From Acidobacteriota bacterium (lineage in GTDB: Bacteria; Acidobacteriota; Terriglobia; Acidiferrales; UBA7541): a stretch of 64,000 nucleotides of DNA. This document shows positions 32,724-42,334 of this stretch, piece after piece. Position 1 is the stretch's first letter. Every line of letters begins with the position of its first letter. The notes below the pieces were generated by a model. It was not told the origin of the DNA. It searched no databases and saw only the letters and a program-made list of their open reading frames with translations. The translations under genes and the position numbers were made by a program. The stretch lies in contig JABCZD010000007.1 of the NCBI GenBank assembly GCA_013289855.1, positions 186,001-250,000 of the forward strand, read 5' to 3'.

Positions 32724-34088
32724 TTACAAACAAAGCAAGGAACAAGAGCCTTGATTCCCGCTCGAACCTGAGCCATTCAGCCAAGCGGAGACCGCATCAT
32801 AGGCGTCCAGACGGCCATGATTCAGATTCGGCGTCAGCTGGATGGCATGCGAAATCGCGCTGGAAGCGCTCGATTGCGTAAGAGCAGGCTTGGCCTGCAA
32901 GAGCAACGCGGCGGTTCCCGCCACCAGTGGCGAACTGAACGACGTGCCGGAAGCACTGGCGTACGTTCCTCCGGGATAGGTGCTTACAACGTACTCACCC
33001 GGAGCCGCGACCCATACGTCCGTCGAACCATAGTTGGAGAACGACGAAAGCTGGTCCGCATCCGACGTCGACGCAATTCCCATCACGCTACTGTTGAGCG
33101 CCGCGGGGTAGACTGGCGCGCTCGTGCTTTCATTGCCTGCCGCCGCGACAAGGATCAAACCGTTCTGGTTCGCATACGAGATTGCCTGATTCAACGCCGC
33201 CGACGATGTAGCGACATCAAAACTCATATTCACCACATTCGCCTGATGCTGCACCGCGTAATACAAGGCCGCGACGATGTTCGAAAGATAGCCCGTCCCG
33301 TTGGACGTGAACGCCTTCAACGGCAAGATTTTGGCTCGTGGCGCCACCAGATGTACCAACCCGGTAGTCATCGTACCGTGCCCAAACGCCGAATACGGTC
33401 CGCCATCCAAAATCGCGGCGGAAGATTGATCGAGGATCGCTGCGCTCGATTGCTGCACCAATACTGGCTGCTCGACCTGCGAGCCTTGCGTGGTGGTGGG
33501 ATCCTGCAGTTGCGGTACGTCCAGAAATTCTGAAGCACCCGGCTGATTCCGCGTGAAATCATAACCAGGCAGCAGCACCGGAACCAGAACCGGATGGTTG
33601 GTATCCACGCCGGTATCAATCACGGCAACGATACCGGTTCCACTTAGATTGAAGCCCTGCTGCGCATCGCTAAGGCGGATGATCTGCGTCGCAGGTTGTG
33701 CCACGTAGCCGTGGATTACCACGGTTCCGTAATAGTTCACCGGAAGATGGTCATTCAGCGCGGCAGGAATGTTGCTCAGCGGCACCTGGGGAAATGCCAG
33801 TAAACGATCCGGTTCGATGCTCTGAATTCCGAGCAAAGTGTCGAGCAGATTTAAAGTGCCATTGAGGAGATTGGACACCAAGTTCCCGGTGGAAGTTACA
33901 AGATAAGTCTGTCCAATCGGGCCATCCAACGTGCCCTGCACCTGGCATCCCGCGGACAAACACAGTCCGAGAACGGAGTTCAAACCTCTGTTGGTCCGCA
34001 CGATGTAACGGTTTTGTGCCGCGGCCGGACGCCCGCCAGCAGTAAGCATCAAGGCCAGAATCACGAACATTTGTAGACTGCGTTTCAT
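32724..34088 (-). CDS. Secreted subtilisin-like S8 serine protease
   Basis: The 454-residue protease has a signal peptide (LQMFVILALMLTAGGRPAAAQ), an inhibitor-like propeptide to about residue 120, and the catalytic triad D158 (VIDTGVDTNHP), H237 (AFGHGTMTTGLV) and S383 (ASGTSFSSP), with oxyanion N319 (AAAGNES). Between D and H lies an insertion with the exact tandem repeat QSSAAILD QSSAAILD at residues 213-228. Two Cys pairs stand out: LCLSAGC near the N-terminus and a tail ending CSLLCL. It lies 206 bp after the zinc-finger gene and 12 bp before the HD-GYP gene. Confidence 0.92.
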   Translation of the reverse strand: MKRSLQMFVILALMLTAGGRPAAAQNRYIVRTNRGLNSVLGLCLSAGCQVQGTLDGPIGQTYLVTSTGNLVSNLLNGTLNLLDTLLGIQSIEPDRLLAFPQVPLSNIPAALNDHLPVNYYGTVVIHGYVAQPATQIIRLSDAQQGFNLSGTGIVAVIDTGVDTNHPVLVPVLLPGYDFTRNQPGASEFLDVPQLQDPTTTQGSQVEQPVLVQQSSAAILDQSSAAILDGGPYSAFGHGTMTTGLVHLVAPRAKILPLKAFTSNGTGYLSNIVAALYYAVQHQANVVNMSFDVATSSAALNQAISYANQNGLILVAAAGNESTSAPVYPAALNSSVMGIASTSDADQLSSFSNYGSTDVWVAAPGEYVVSTYPGGTYASASGTSFSSPLVAGTAALLLQAKPALTQSSASSAISHAIQLTPNLNHGRLDAYDAVSAWLNGSGSSGNQGSCSLLCL

Positions 34089-34294
34089 AGAATGGTCCCT
34101 TCCAGGATTCTCGCTACTCCTACCGCCGAATCACCTCGCCAACGGCAGAAAAGGACGTACGCCTAGTCTCGAGAATTCATCCAGTTTCGCCAATGGTACG
34201 AGTGTGCTTTCTCTGCCTACCGATAGAGCTATTTGCCTCTGGTACTTGCGTACCGCTCCGCAAACAGCTGCAAAATTGCGCGTCCACCGCGCTG

Positions 34295-34933
34295 TCATGC
34301 TTTCTCTCCAGGCAGCTCGCCAAGCGCGTGGCGCAGTGAAATAGTGATGGGCTGCTGGCTCTGCCCAACGACGGACAGTTCCAGGTCGCCCGAGTCCGCA
34401 ATTTCGCCCCGAAACTCGCCAAACTGATTCGTCACCATCTCGGTGACGTTCCCGCGGCGGTCGGAAAGCGTCACGCGCGCACCGCGGCTGACCATCTCTG
34501 GCTTGCTGACATCCATCAATTGGCCTGTAACCACGAGCCGATGGCCTTGCGATTGCCCTTCGATCTGTACGTCAATCTGGTACGAGTCCGCCCGGTACAG
34601 CATTTGCCTTGGTCCCATAGCGGTCGATCGCGCTCCAGTCAGCGCCGGCTGCAAAAAACTGTCGAACAAAACTTCCACCAGCGTGTTCCTTCTTTCCTCT
34701 TGCTTGCCCATTCCGGTTGCAGCGAACGCCGCCTTTGCCACCCGCACCGTCTCTACGGGCGGCTGAAACTTGGCCTCGCTGGCGGCGATGTTGCGAACTT
34801 TCTGCCAGCGTGCCATTTTTTTCTCGCATCGCTCGCAGCCGCTTGCCAAGTGTTTCCGCATGGCTTCTAGCTTGATCGGCGGAATCACCCGGTTTACAAA
34901 ATCGATCCACTGCTCGGTCGTAAAGTGCTCCAT
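34295..34933 (-). CDS. Zinc-finger anti-sigma-like protein with C-terminal beta domain
   Basis: The 212-residue product starts MEHFTTEQWIDFVN and contains MRKHLASGCERCEKK, the Hx3Cx2C pattern of zinc-binding anti-sigma (ZAS) domains. There is no membrane helix. The C-terminal half (VTGQLMDVSKPE, ARVTLSDRRGNVTEMVTNQFGEFRGEI) looks like a carboxypeptidase-regulatory or SpaA-type beta-sandwich. I chose the ATG at 34933, since the upstream codons (LPPGGGETIEAEGG) run into the ribosome-binding region. It lies 131 bp after the CHAT gene and before the S8 gene, and may be the anti-sigma partner of the ECF sigma factor two genes upstream. No match to a named family is claimed. Confidence 0.65.
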   Translation of the reverse strand: MEHFTTEQWIDFVNRVIPPIKLEAMRKHLASGCERCEKKMARWQKVRNIAASEAKFQPPVETVRVAKAAFAATGMGKQEERRNTLVEVLFDSFLQPALTGARSTAMGPRQMLYRADSYQIDVQIEGQSQGHRLVVTGQLMDVSKPEMVSRGARVTLSDRRGNVTEMVTNQFGEFRGEIADSGDLELSVVGQSQQPITISLRHALGELPGEKA

Positions 34934-35064
34934 GTCCGTTCCCCCCTCAGCCTCAATCGTTTCTCCGCCCCCCGGCGGGAGTGCATATAGCCTCACTCAT
35001 GGAATAAGGGGCGTCAGGGAGAGAAAAAATATAGGGCAGGGGGAAACTATCTAACTCTATTGGA

Positions 35065-37932
35065 TTAAGTGATTTTGCCGACCAGAACGAAGGGAGCCCA
35101 GAAATACGGGTGGGGGTTTTCATCTCGAAGCTGTTTCATGGCACTCTGTAGCGCGCCAGACAGATCCTGGCTATCCATGTAGTTTTTGTAGAACGCCTCC
35201 ATCAGCTTTGCGGTGCTTTGGTCGTGGACATCCCACAAAGACAACAACAACGAAGTGGCGCCGGCGCAAAATAACCCGCGTTGCAGCCCCAACAACTCAT
35301 CACCGGCGGAAACAAAATTCATGCCCGTGGCGCATCCGCTCAGCGTAACCAATTTCGATGGCAACCGCATCTGGTACAAATCGTACAAATTCAGGTATCC
35401 ATCTCCCATGCGAATGGACGAAAACATGGGATTGTCTTGACGGTAGGATCCATGCGTGGCCACGTGCAGCAGGTTGCTTTGCGTTCCGCGTTGCCGCAGT
35501 ACTTCCATCGTGGCCTCCCCTCCGAGGAATAGCTCGGCATGCGGCAGCAACGCCGCGACGGACTTCACCTCCGAAAGGATCTGGGGAGCCCGCTCATCGG
35601 GAATTCCCATCACCAGCGAATTGCGGAGATCCTTGCCGGCCTTTTCCTGGCACAGGGTGAACACCGTCGCACTGGGAGCGTAGGAAATGGTGTGCGTATC
35701 GCACAAATAACTATCGCCGGCACGCAGCGCGTGAAACGGCAGAAAGTGCAATGCCCCGTGGGGCACGAAAACCAGGCGCTTCTCGTGGAGATGCGCCTCG
35801 AGAGGCGCGAGAAGCTCCCGATACAGTGCTTCCAAATGACCTTGCGTCGCTTGCAACAGTGGTTTCTCAAACCGCTGCGCATACGCCGCGCCCATGCGAA
35901 ACTTAGAAATTTGAAACCGGAATAGATGCAAAAAATGCAGAACTCGCGACACTACCGAGACCGGAACGATTTCAATCGTTTCCCGCGTAACCACCGCGGC
36001 TACCAGGCGTTCCCCGGCGGTGTAGTACTCGATCAGCGCGGTATTTGCCGGGATCGCCGCCTGCACACGTTCCAGGGAAAAATCGACTGGTGCGTCCAGC
36101 GCGGCGTTCTCGCGCTCTTGCGCCGGTAGTTCCCGAATCCTTCGCAGTAGTTCATTTTCCTGTAACACAGCCTTTTCCTGCAGTTGTTGCAGTCTTGCAG
36201 GCGAGTTTTCCTCGGGCCGCAGCTGCTCTTGTTCGATGCGGTGGTAATACCAGTTCAATTCTTCGCGTAAATCGCGAATGCGCCGGACCAACTCGCTATG
36301 CCCGGAATCGCCCAGCAGCAGCGTCTGCCCGCTTTGAAAAATCATTTCCGTCATGCTGCGGGACTTCGCGGCCTCCATCCAGCCAAACGCTTCTGCTGCT
36401 GGAATCTCGCCTGATCCGCCACTCAGGTGCAATCCGACGAGCTCCTCGTAAACTTGCAAGCGGTTTTTCACGAAGGAAATCTTCAGTTCTTCGGAGTGCA
36501 GCCGGCTACGCATGATCTCCAGCGATTTACATGCTTCGCGGTAGGAGAACACGGCGGCCGCGCGATCACCTCTCCCCTGCGCCATCTGTGCCCGCAACAC
36601 GTGCGTCTGATACATCAGAACCGGCGTCTGAAGACCATTCATCCGCGCGGCGGCGGCCTCGGTCTCGGCGGCTGCAACGGCCGGCTCTCCAACCTGCAAC
36701 GCAACACGGGCCAGCAACAGATGCGCGAGCGCCGACTTGCCGCGCAGGACCGTTTGATCGAAAAAACCTGCCGCTCCCGCGCACAGCCGGCGCGCTTCGA
36801 AGTACCGACCCTCATGAAACAGCAGTAGCCCCTGATACAAATCCAAGAGCCACGGCCACACCGGATTTTTTTCTCGCGCGAACATTTCGCGCGCCTTGGT
36901 AAATCGTTCCAGCGCTTGCACGGTTTTTCCCTGCTGCCCATAGGCCATCGCTTCATTTGCCAGGCTCTTGGCCGCTTCATAGCCCATGCCGAGTTTTTCG
37001 AACTGCACAAATCCTTCGCGGGCCATTTCGCGCGCTTCTTCGCTCAAGTTCAGTTCGAGGTAAATCTCGGAGAGGTCCATGTGACACAGCGCGACATGGT
37101 AGGCGTCTCCACTGGCCTCGCAAGCGCGCCGCGTCGCGAACAGCATCTCGATCGCCCGGCTGTATTCACCGCGGAAATAGTACAAGTACGCGATGTTGTA
37201 ATCCGCTTGGTCGCGCAGCAGCGGCATGCCATATCGTTCCGACAATTCACGCGATTTTTGATAACAATCCAACGAACGGGTAAAGTCGTTTAGGCTGATC
37301 AGGCACATGGCCATGTTGTGCAGGGCAATGGCCACGCGCTCCCAATCCTCATACTCAGAGAGTGTCTTATAAGCGCGCTCGTAGTGCGCCAGCGCTTCCT
37401 CGAAACGGTCCTGGCGGTGAAAAATGTTTCCAACATTATTCTCCAGGCTGGCGATTCGCCTCGTCTCACCCTGCTCGGTGAAAATCTTTCGTGCACGTTC
37501 CGAAGCCTGAAAAGCGCGATCGTATTCCCCGAGTAGAATCATCGGCTGGATGGAACTGCTCAGCGTGCGCGCCGCTTCTTTCCAGATTTTCAGCGCTTCA
37601 TAAAGCTTGCAGGCTTTTTCGTGATGCTCCACCGCCGCGCGGTTGTTGCCGCTGGCGTATAGCGCATTGGCCTTGGCGCGCAGTCCCAGCGCCAGGTCTT
37701 CCTTGCCTCGCGATGCGCGCGCAATCACCATGGCCGCGTCGGCCAGCGACAGCGCCTCTCGCACATCCACACGGATTTTCTCTACGACCAGCTCGGCGAG
37801 TTGTTTGACGACTTCTGTACCTACCAGCGCCTTATGCCGTGCTAGAAATTTTCGTCGTGCCGCGTCGGTTTGCAGCCGCCCTAGCTCGGCAAGCAGTTCT
37901 TCGCGAGTTCGTTTCTTCTCCATCGCCCGCAT
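35065..37932 (-). CDS. TPR-CHAT protease
   Basis: CHAT domains are caspase-like cysteine proteases. This 955-residue protein has a long helical-repeat region of TPR type (about residues 30-440, e.g. LENNVGNIFHRQDRFEEALAHYERAYK and ALHNMAMCLISLNDFTRSLDCY), a coiled linker (about 520-590) and a C-terminal CHAT domain with the catalytic dyad His827 (HVATHGSY) and Cys867 (LSGCATG), both present. It has no signal peptide or membrane segment. The ATG shares a base with the stop of the sigma factor gene (TGATG), so the two are translationally coupled. Its substrate could be the zinc-finger protein encoded next; this is inference. Confidence 0.9.
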   Translation of the reverse strand: MRAMEKKRTREELLAELGRLQTDAARRKFLARHKALVGTEVVKQLAELVVEKIRVDVREALSLADAAMVIARASRGKEDLALGLRAKANALYASGNNRAAVEHHEKACKLYEALKIWKEAARTLSSSIQPMILLGEYDRAFQASERARKIFTEQGETRRIASLENNVGNIFHRQDRFEEALAHYERAYKTLSEYEDWERVAIALHNMAMCLISLNDFTRSLDCYQKSRELSERYGMPLLRDQADYNIAYLYYFRGEYSRAIEMLFATRRACEASGDAYHVALCHMDLSEIYLELNLSEEAREMAREGFVQFEKLGMGYEAAKSLANEAMAYGQQGKTVQALERFTKAREMFAREKNPVWPWLLDLYQGLLLFHEGRYFEARRLCAGAAGFFDQTVLRGKSALAHLLLARVALQVGEPAVAAAETEAAAARMNGLQTPVLMYQTHVLRAQMAQGRGDRAAAVFSYREACKSLEIMRSRLHSEELKISFVKNRLQVYEELVGLHLSGGSGEIPAAEAFGWMEAAKSRSMTEMIFQSGQTLLLGDSGHSELVRRIRDLREELNWYYHRIEQEQLRPEENSPARLQQLQEKAVLQENELLRRIRELPAQERENAALDAPVDFSLERVQAAIPANTALIEYYTAGERLVAAVVTRETIEIVPVSVVSRVLHFLHLFRFQISKFRMGAAYAQRFEKPLLQATQGHLEALYRELLAPLEAHLHEKRLVFVPHGALHFLPFHALRAGDSYLCDTHTISYAPSATVFTLCQEKAGKDLRNSLVMGIPDERAPQILSEVKSVAALLPHAELFLGGEATMEVLRQRGTQSNLLHVATHGSYRQDNPMFSSIRMGDGYLNLYDLYQMRLPSKLVTLSGCATGMNFVSAGDELLGLQRGLFCAGATSLLLSLWDVHDQSTAKLMEAFYKNYMDSQDLSGALQSAMKQLRDENPHPYFWAPFVLVGKIT

Positions 37933-38522
37933 CAGTGAAATCCCAACTCATCAAGATGCCGCCGCAATCGCTCTATGCATTTCTGCCGAATGAATCCAAT
38001 GGATCCCACCGCCAAACCCAGCTCCGCCGCGACTTCCGCATACGGACGCGCCGGCGTTTCGAAAAATAGCAATTCCACCATGCGTTGGCACTGCGGCGAA
38101 AGCGCCCGCATCGCTTCGCGCAACATCTGTTCTTCTTGCGTTTGCTGCACCAGGCTTTCCGCAATCGCCGGCGTTTCGGGTACCGGTAAGTCCTCCGAGT
38201 CGCGACTGACCAGCCGCCCCTGCTGCTGCTTCCATCGGTAACACTGGTGGTGTGCCACCTGCATCAGCCATTTCGGAAGCGCGCGCGGTTCCCGCAGTTC
38301 CGGTAAGCGTGCCAGTAATTCCATGCACGTGGCTTGAAAAACGTCGGCGGCTTCCTGCGCCGGCAATCCGTACTTGACGGGAATGGAATGAATCAGCGAT
38401 TTGTACTTTTCGATCAGCAAAGACCATGCGTCGTCGCTGCCCGCGAGACATTCTTTCACCAGGCGCGCGTCATTCCAGCCGCCAGGTGGCTTCTTGGCGG
38501 CCCTGATGAGCGCCGGGCTCAT
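37932..38522 (-). CDS. ECF-type RNA polymerase sigma factor coupled to CHAT protease
   Basis: The 196-residue protein has sigma region 2 (ECLAGSDDAWSLLIEKYKSLIHSI, AADVFQATCMELLARLPELR) and region 4 (ALSPQCQRMVELLFFETPARPYAEVAAELGLAVGSIGFIRQKCIERLRRHL), the helix-turn-helix for the -35 element. Regions 1.2 and 3 are missing, as in extracytoplasmic-function sigmas. Its start overlaps the stop of the substrate-binding-protein gene (ATGA) and its stop overlaps the CHAT start (TGATG). No classical membrane anti-sigma gene is adjacent. Its target promoters are not known. Confidence 0.9.
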   Translation of the reverse strand: MSPALIRAAKKPPGGWNDARLVKECLAGSDDAWSLLIEKYKSLIHSIPVKYGLPAQEAADVFQATCMELLARLPELREPRALPKWLMQVAHHQCYRWKQQQGRLVSRDSEDLPVPETPAIAESLVQQTQEEQMLREAMRALSPQCQRMVELLFFETPARPYAEVAAELGLAVGSIGFIRQKCIERLRRHLDELGFH

Positions 38523-40315
38523 CGGCTGGCGCTCACCTGCTCGCTGCGCACATAAAGTTGCTCGACGTTCCAGAGCACATACGGTTCAAGTACCGCGGGG
38601 TGGAAATTGCCGATGCTGTTCTTGGCGCCCGTCAAAATGTCCGGACTGGCCAGAAATATCATCGGCTGATATTCGGCGAGAATCTCTTGCACGCGATCAT
38701 ACAGCTTCTTCCTCTGCTCGAATTTCGGCGTATCCAGTTGCTGCTCCATTAAATCATCGATCTCCGCTTCCCACGGCGTTGCCGGATGCGCCTGCGAAGG
38801 ATCCCAGAGGTGCGTTCCACCGCTCGATAGCCAAACATTGAGATCCGAATTCGGATCGGCATCGAAACTTGCCAGCCCCAAAACGCAAGCGTCGTACTCT
38901 TTCGTTTGCGTAACGCGATCGATCAGCGAGCGAAACTCCAGCGGCACCACTTGAACGCGCATGCCCAACTCTTTCAAATCCTCCTGAATCAGCGCCGCCA
39001 TTTTCGTACGGTCCGCGTTCGAAGAACTGGTCAGAATCGAAAACTCCACCATTTTCCCATCGCTATCTAAGAGCTCGGTCGCCCCATTTCCGTCAGTCCT
39101 CCACGAGAAACCGGCTTCCTTCAGCAATGCACGCGCTCTGTCGGGCGACCGCGGCGGGCGTCCAATCGATGCGTCCACCCACCGCCGATCTCCCGGGGTC
39201 ACCGGCCCCCACAGTGCCGTTCCTCGTCCCTGATAGATCAGGCGCACGATCGCATCGCGGTCGATCACCGCAGAAACCGCCTGCCGAAACTTCACCTCGT
39301 GGAACCATTTCGACTTGCTCGTCACCTCGGGCGCAGCCTTGGCTGCAAGATCATTCAAATTGAAAAACAGAAAATTGTATTCGAGCCCCGGGCCCGCGTC
39401 GGTCATTGTGTAAGTACGCTGCTGACGCGCCAGCGCGGAAAAATTCTCCGCTCCCAGGCGGCTGATTACATCCGTCTCCCCGGATTGAAACCGTAATACC
39501 TGCGCATCCGCGCTGGGTACGAACAGAAACACCAACTCGTCCAAGTACGGCAGGGTGTTCCCTTTCACATCCGTTTTCCAATAGAAGGGATTGCGCTCCA
39601 GCACCAGTTTTTGCCCGGCTTCGTACTCTTTTAGCCGGTATGGTCCCGCTCCCGCCCAAAGATTCGCCGGAGTCGAAAGCCCACCAGCTTGCCCCAGCCT
39701 TCCTTCCAGGTAAGTCTTTTCCAGCAGATGCCGCGGCAGAATGGTCAGCCCGTCAAACATCCGCTCGCCGGCTCCGTAAGGCTTCACCATTTGAAAAATC
39801 ACCGTCGAGCTATCGACCTTCCGCACCGTGATCGGTTTCCCTCCCACGATCAGCAAATCCCGCTGCGTGGCGTGAACACTCTCATCCAAGTACACGCGCA
39901 TGGTGAACAACACATCGTCGGCATCCAGCGGCTGCCCGTCCGAGAAACGCAGCCCTTTGCGCAGCACCAGCGTGTATTGCAAACCGTCTGACGAAACCTT
40001 GCAGGATTTTGCCAGCGCAGGTTCCGTCAATTGCGTCCCACGGTTGATATGAATCAGATCGGCTTGCATCGCGCCGATGACCTCGCGAGACGGCGCATCG
40101 ATCGCACTGAGTGGGTTCAACGTTTTCGGTTCGGCACGCAGCGATACCACCAGCCGCCCGCCGGCATGGCCAATCTCGCCCGGGACGGATAGTAATTCCT
40201 GAGTGTTTGGCAGGGGTAACATCGAACTAGGAATTAGAAAGAATGAAGCGCAGGCCAGCAAGAGCAGTCCACCGCTAATCCGTTTGCGCAGGGGAAAAGC
40301 GCGTTCCAATATCAT
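38519..40315 (-). CDS. Peptide ABC transporter substrate-binding protein (SBP_bac_5)
   Basis: The 598-residue protein captures oligopeptides in the periplasm for the ABC importer encoded upstream. It has an N-terminal signal or anchor segment (ISGGLLLLACASFFLIPSS) and family motifs including LVVSLRAEPKTLNPLSA, LRFSDGQPLDADDVLFTMR and AGPYRLKEYEAGQKLVLERNPFYW. The ATG at 40315 has GGAGGG 8 nt before it; it overlaps the permease gene by 41 bp. An LLAC box might be a lipoprotein site but hydrophobic residues after it make this uncertain. Its stop overlaps the sigma-factor start by 4 bp. Confidence 0.9.
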   Translation of the reverse strand: MILERAFPLRKRISGGLLLLACASFFLIPSSMLPLPNTQELLSVPGEIGHAGGRLVVSLRAEPKTLNPLSAIDAPSREVIGAMQADLIHINRGTQLTEPALAKSCKVSSDGLQYTLVLRKGLRFSDGQPLDADDVLFTMRVYLDESVHATQRDLLIVGGKPITVRKVDSSTVIFQMVKPYGAGERMFDGLTILPRHLLEKTYLEGRLGQAGGLSTPANLWAGAGPYRLKEYEAGQKLVLERNPFYWKTDVKGNTLPYLDELVFLFVPSADAQVLRFQSGETDVISRLGAENFSALARQQRTYTMTDAGPGLEYNFLFFNLNDLAAKAAPEVTSKSKWFHEVKFRQAVSAVIDRDAIVRLIYQGRGTALWGPVTPGDRRWVDASIGRPPRSPDRARALLKEAGFSWRTDGNGATELLDSDGKMVEFSILTSSSNADRTKMAALIQEDLKELGMRVQVVPLEFRSLIDRVTQTKEYDACVLGLASFDADPNSDLNVWLSSGGTHLWDPSQAHPATPWEAEIDDLMEQQLDTPKFEQRKKLYDRVQEILAEYQPMIFLASPDILTGAKNSIGNFHPAVLEPYVLWNVEQLYVRSEQVSASR

Positions 40316-41363
40316 GATGGGTCCCTCCACGCTTCCCTTCTATCTTCACCGTCACACCATCCACGTGCAATGCATTCGCGAGCCCTTGGTATCCTACAAA
40401 GAACGGCACGATGGCCAGCGCCGGCAGGTACATCCACCAGTACGACACCAGCACGCTGTACTGCTGCAGAATCGCCAGCAAATTCCCCCAACTCGGCACC
40501 GGTTCTGGTATCCCCAGCCCTATAAAAGACAGCGTCATCTCCGCAAGCACAAACTGCGGCACCAGAATGGCAGCCTGCGTTAACAGCACGCTCCGTGTTT
40601 CAGGAAGTATGTGACGCCGTACTAGGTATGCATCGCCCGCGCCGAACCCCCGCGCCGCGCGGACAAAATCACGCTCCTTGACGCTCAGCACCACTCCTCG
40701 CACCAGCCGCGCCGGTCGCGCCCAACCGACTGCTGCGAGAACCACCACCACCAGAAGAAAAGCCCTCAGCGGCGACACCGTAAGCGGCAGGAATGCCCGC
40801 AGCGCAAAAAGCAAATACAACCAAGGCAACGCTAGAAATAGTTCCGCAAGCCGCATCAGCAGCGTGTCTCTCCAGCCGCCGTAAAAACCGGCGACCGTGC
40901 CGATCATCGCGGCCACAAAAATAGTGCCTCCTGCGCCGAGCAAGCCCGCAAGCAGCGAAATCTGCCCGCCATACAACATGCGCGAGAGCTGGTCGCGGCC
41001 CAAGCCATCACTCCCCAAAAGGTACAGCCGCGCACCCTCCGCACCAAAAAGATGCCGGCGCGACGGCAGGAAGCCAAGCAATCGATATTGCTCGCCCGTC
41101 GAGAAGAAACGCAGCGGGATAGCTTTCTCAGTGTCCTCCTCGAACTCGTCAAAAGTTCCTTCGCGCAAACGCTCCGCATAGAAGAATGGTCTAAGATGCA
41201 AGTGCCCACGTCCCAGAAAGTGCACTCTCATCGGAGGCAAATACGCGTGCTCGCGATCTTGCTTCACAGGATCGTAAGGCGCGAGAAATCCCGCACCCCC
41301 CACAACGGCGTGCAAAACAAGCAGCGCTACAAACCATCGTCTAACCCGCCGGCGATCCATCAT
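40275..41363 (-). CDS. Peptide ABC transporter permease, DppC/OppC type
   Basis: The 362-residue membrane protein starts MMDRRRVRRWFVALLVLHAVV and has six or so membrane segments in the C-terminal two thirds (LLAGLLGAGGTIFVAAMIGTVAG, AFLLVVVVLAAVGWA). The EAA-type loop is in DAYLVRRHILPETRSVL. The family's extra N-terminal periplasmic part (about residues 35-140) is present. The first ATG at 41363 overlaps the stop of the partner permease by 4 bp; a longer frame upstream lies inside that gene. Confidence 0.9.
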   Translation of the reverse strand: MMDRRRVRRWFVALLVLHAVVGGAGFLAPYDPVKQDREHAYLPPMRVHFLGRGHLHLRPFFYAERLREGTFDEFEEDTEKAIPLRFFSTGEQYRLLGFLPSRRHLFGAEGARLYLLGSDGLGRDQLSRMLYGGQISLLAGLLGAGGTIFVAAMIGTVAGFYGGWRDTLLMRLAELFLALPWLYLLFALRAFLPLTVSPLRAFLLVVVVLAAVGWARPARLVRGVVLSVKERDFVRAARGFGAGDAYLVRRHILPETRSVLLTQAAILVPQFVLAEMTLSFIGLGIPEPVPSWGNLLAILQQYSVLVSYWWMYLPALAIVPFFVGYQGLANALHVDGVTVKIEGKRGGTHHDIGTRFSPAQTD

Positions 41364-42334
41364 CGCGCTCCACCCGCTGTGCGAATCCGCGGATCCGCCC
41401 AATACAACAGCAAGTCCCCAAGAAAATTTCCACAAACTAAGAAAATCGTCGAAAATAGCACGCCGCCGATAACCACGTACAAATCCCGCGCCAGGATCGC
41501 TTCTAGCAAGAGCGGTCCAAGCCCCGGCCAACTCATCACCATCTCTACCAGTAGAGAGGCGCTCAAAAGCGTCCCCACACTAAATCCAAATAGCGAAATC
41601 ATTGGATTGGCCGCCGCGCGCAGCGCATAGCGGTACAACAGTTTGCGTCGCGGAATTCCGTGCGCCGTGGCCGCTCGAAAAAAAGGCGCTCCAAGCTCCT
41701 CTGCCACCGCCGCGCGTATGTGCCGCACCAGTATTGGCAAAGCGGATAGCACGAGCGCGGCAACCGGTAGCGCCATATGCATGGCCAAATCGCGGAGTTT
41801 GCCCCATCGCGACAGTTCCGCAAATCCCACAGACACCATGCCACCGGTCGGAAACCACCCGCTGCGCGCCGCCAATATCAACAATCCCAGCGCCAGCACC
41901 AGTTCCGGAACCACCATCAGCGTCGCCGTGGCCAGCGATATGGCGCGGTCTGGCAAATGTCCCCGCCGCTCCGCACTCCAGATCCCCAATGGCAGGGCCA
42001 GCGCCCATGCCAACAGCATCGCCGTCAACGTAAGCAGCAGCGTGTTCCGGGCGCGAATCCACAGCAGCGGCGCAACTGGACCGTTGTAAGCAAAGGAGTA
42101 TCCCAGCTCACCATGCGCCACCGCATTCACCCATCGCGCATAGCGAAAAGGCAGCGGGCGATTCAAATCGTATTGCGCGCGCAGCGAAGCCAGCGTAGCG
42201 GCAGAAATCTGCGGATTCAGCCGCATCTCGTCGAGGTAATTCCCCGGCGCCAGCGTGGAAAAGAGAAAAGTAAGAATGGAAACGCCAATCAGCAGAAAGA
42301 TCGCCTGCAGCAACCGTCGCAGCAGAAAACTCAT
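41360..42334 (-). CDS. Peptide ABC transporter permease, DppB/OppB type
   Basis: This 324-residue integral membrane protein begins MSFLLRRLLQAIFLLIGVSILTFLFS, the classical DppB/OppB opening, and has further segments (TLLLTLTAMLLAWALALPLGIWS, LVLALGLLILAARSG). The coupling loop is ATAHGIPRRKLLYRYALRAAANP. With the DppC-type permease it forms the membrane channel. Start and stop both overlap neighbours by 4 bp. Confidence 0.9.
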   Translation of the reverse strand: MSFLLRRLLQAIFLLIGVSILTFLFSTLAPGNYLDEMRLNPQISAATLASLRAQYDLNRPLPFRYARWVNAVAHGELGYSFAYNGPVAPLLWIRARNTLLLTLTAMLLAWALALPLGIWSAERRGHLPDRAISLATATLMVVPELVLALGLLILAARSGWFPTGGMVSVGFAELSRWGKLRDLAMHMALPVAALVLSALPILVRHIRAAVAEELGAPFFRAATAHGIPRRKLLYRYALRAAANPMISLFGFSVGTLLSASLLVEMVMSWPGLGPLLLEAILARDLYVVIGGVLFSTIFLVCGNFLGDLLLYWADPRIRTAGGAR

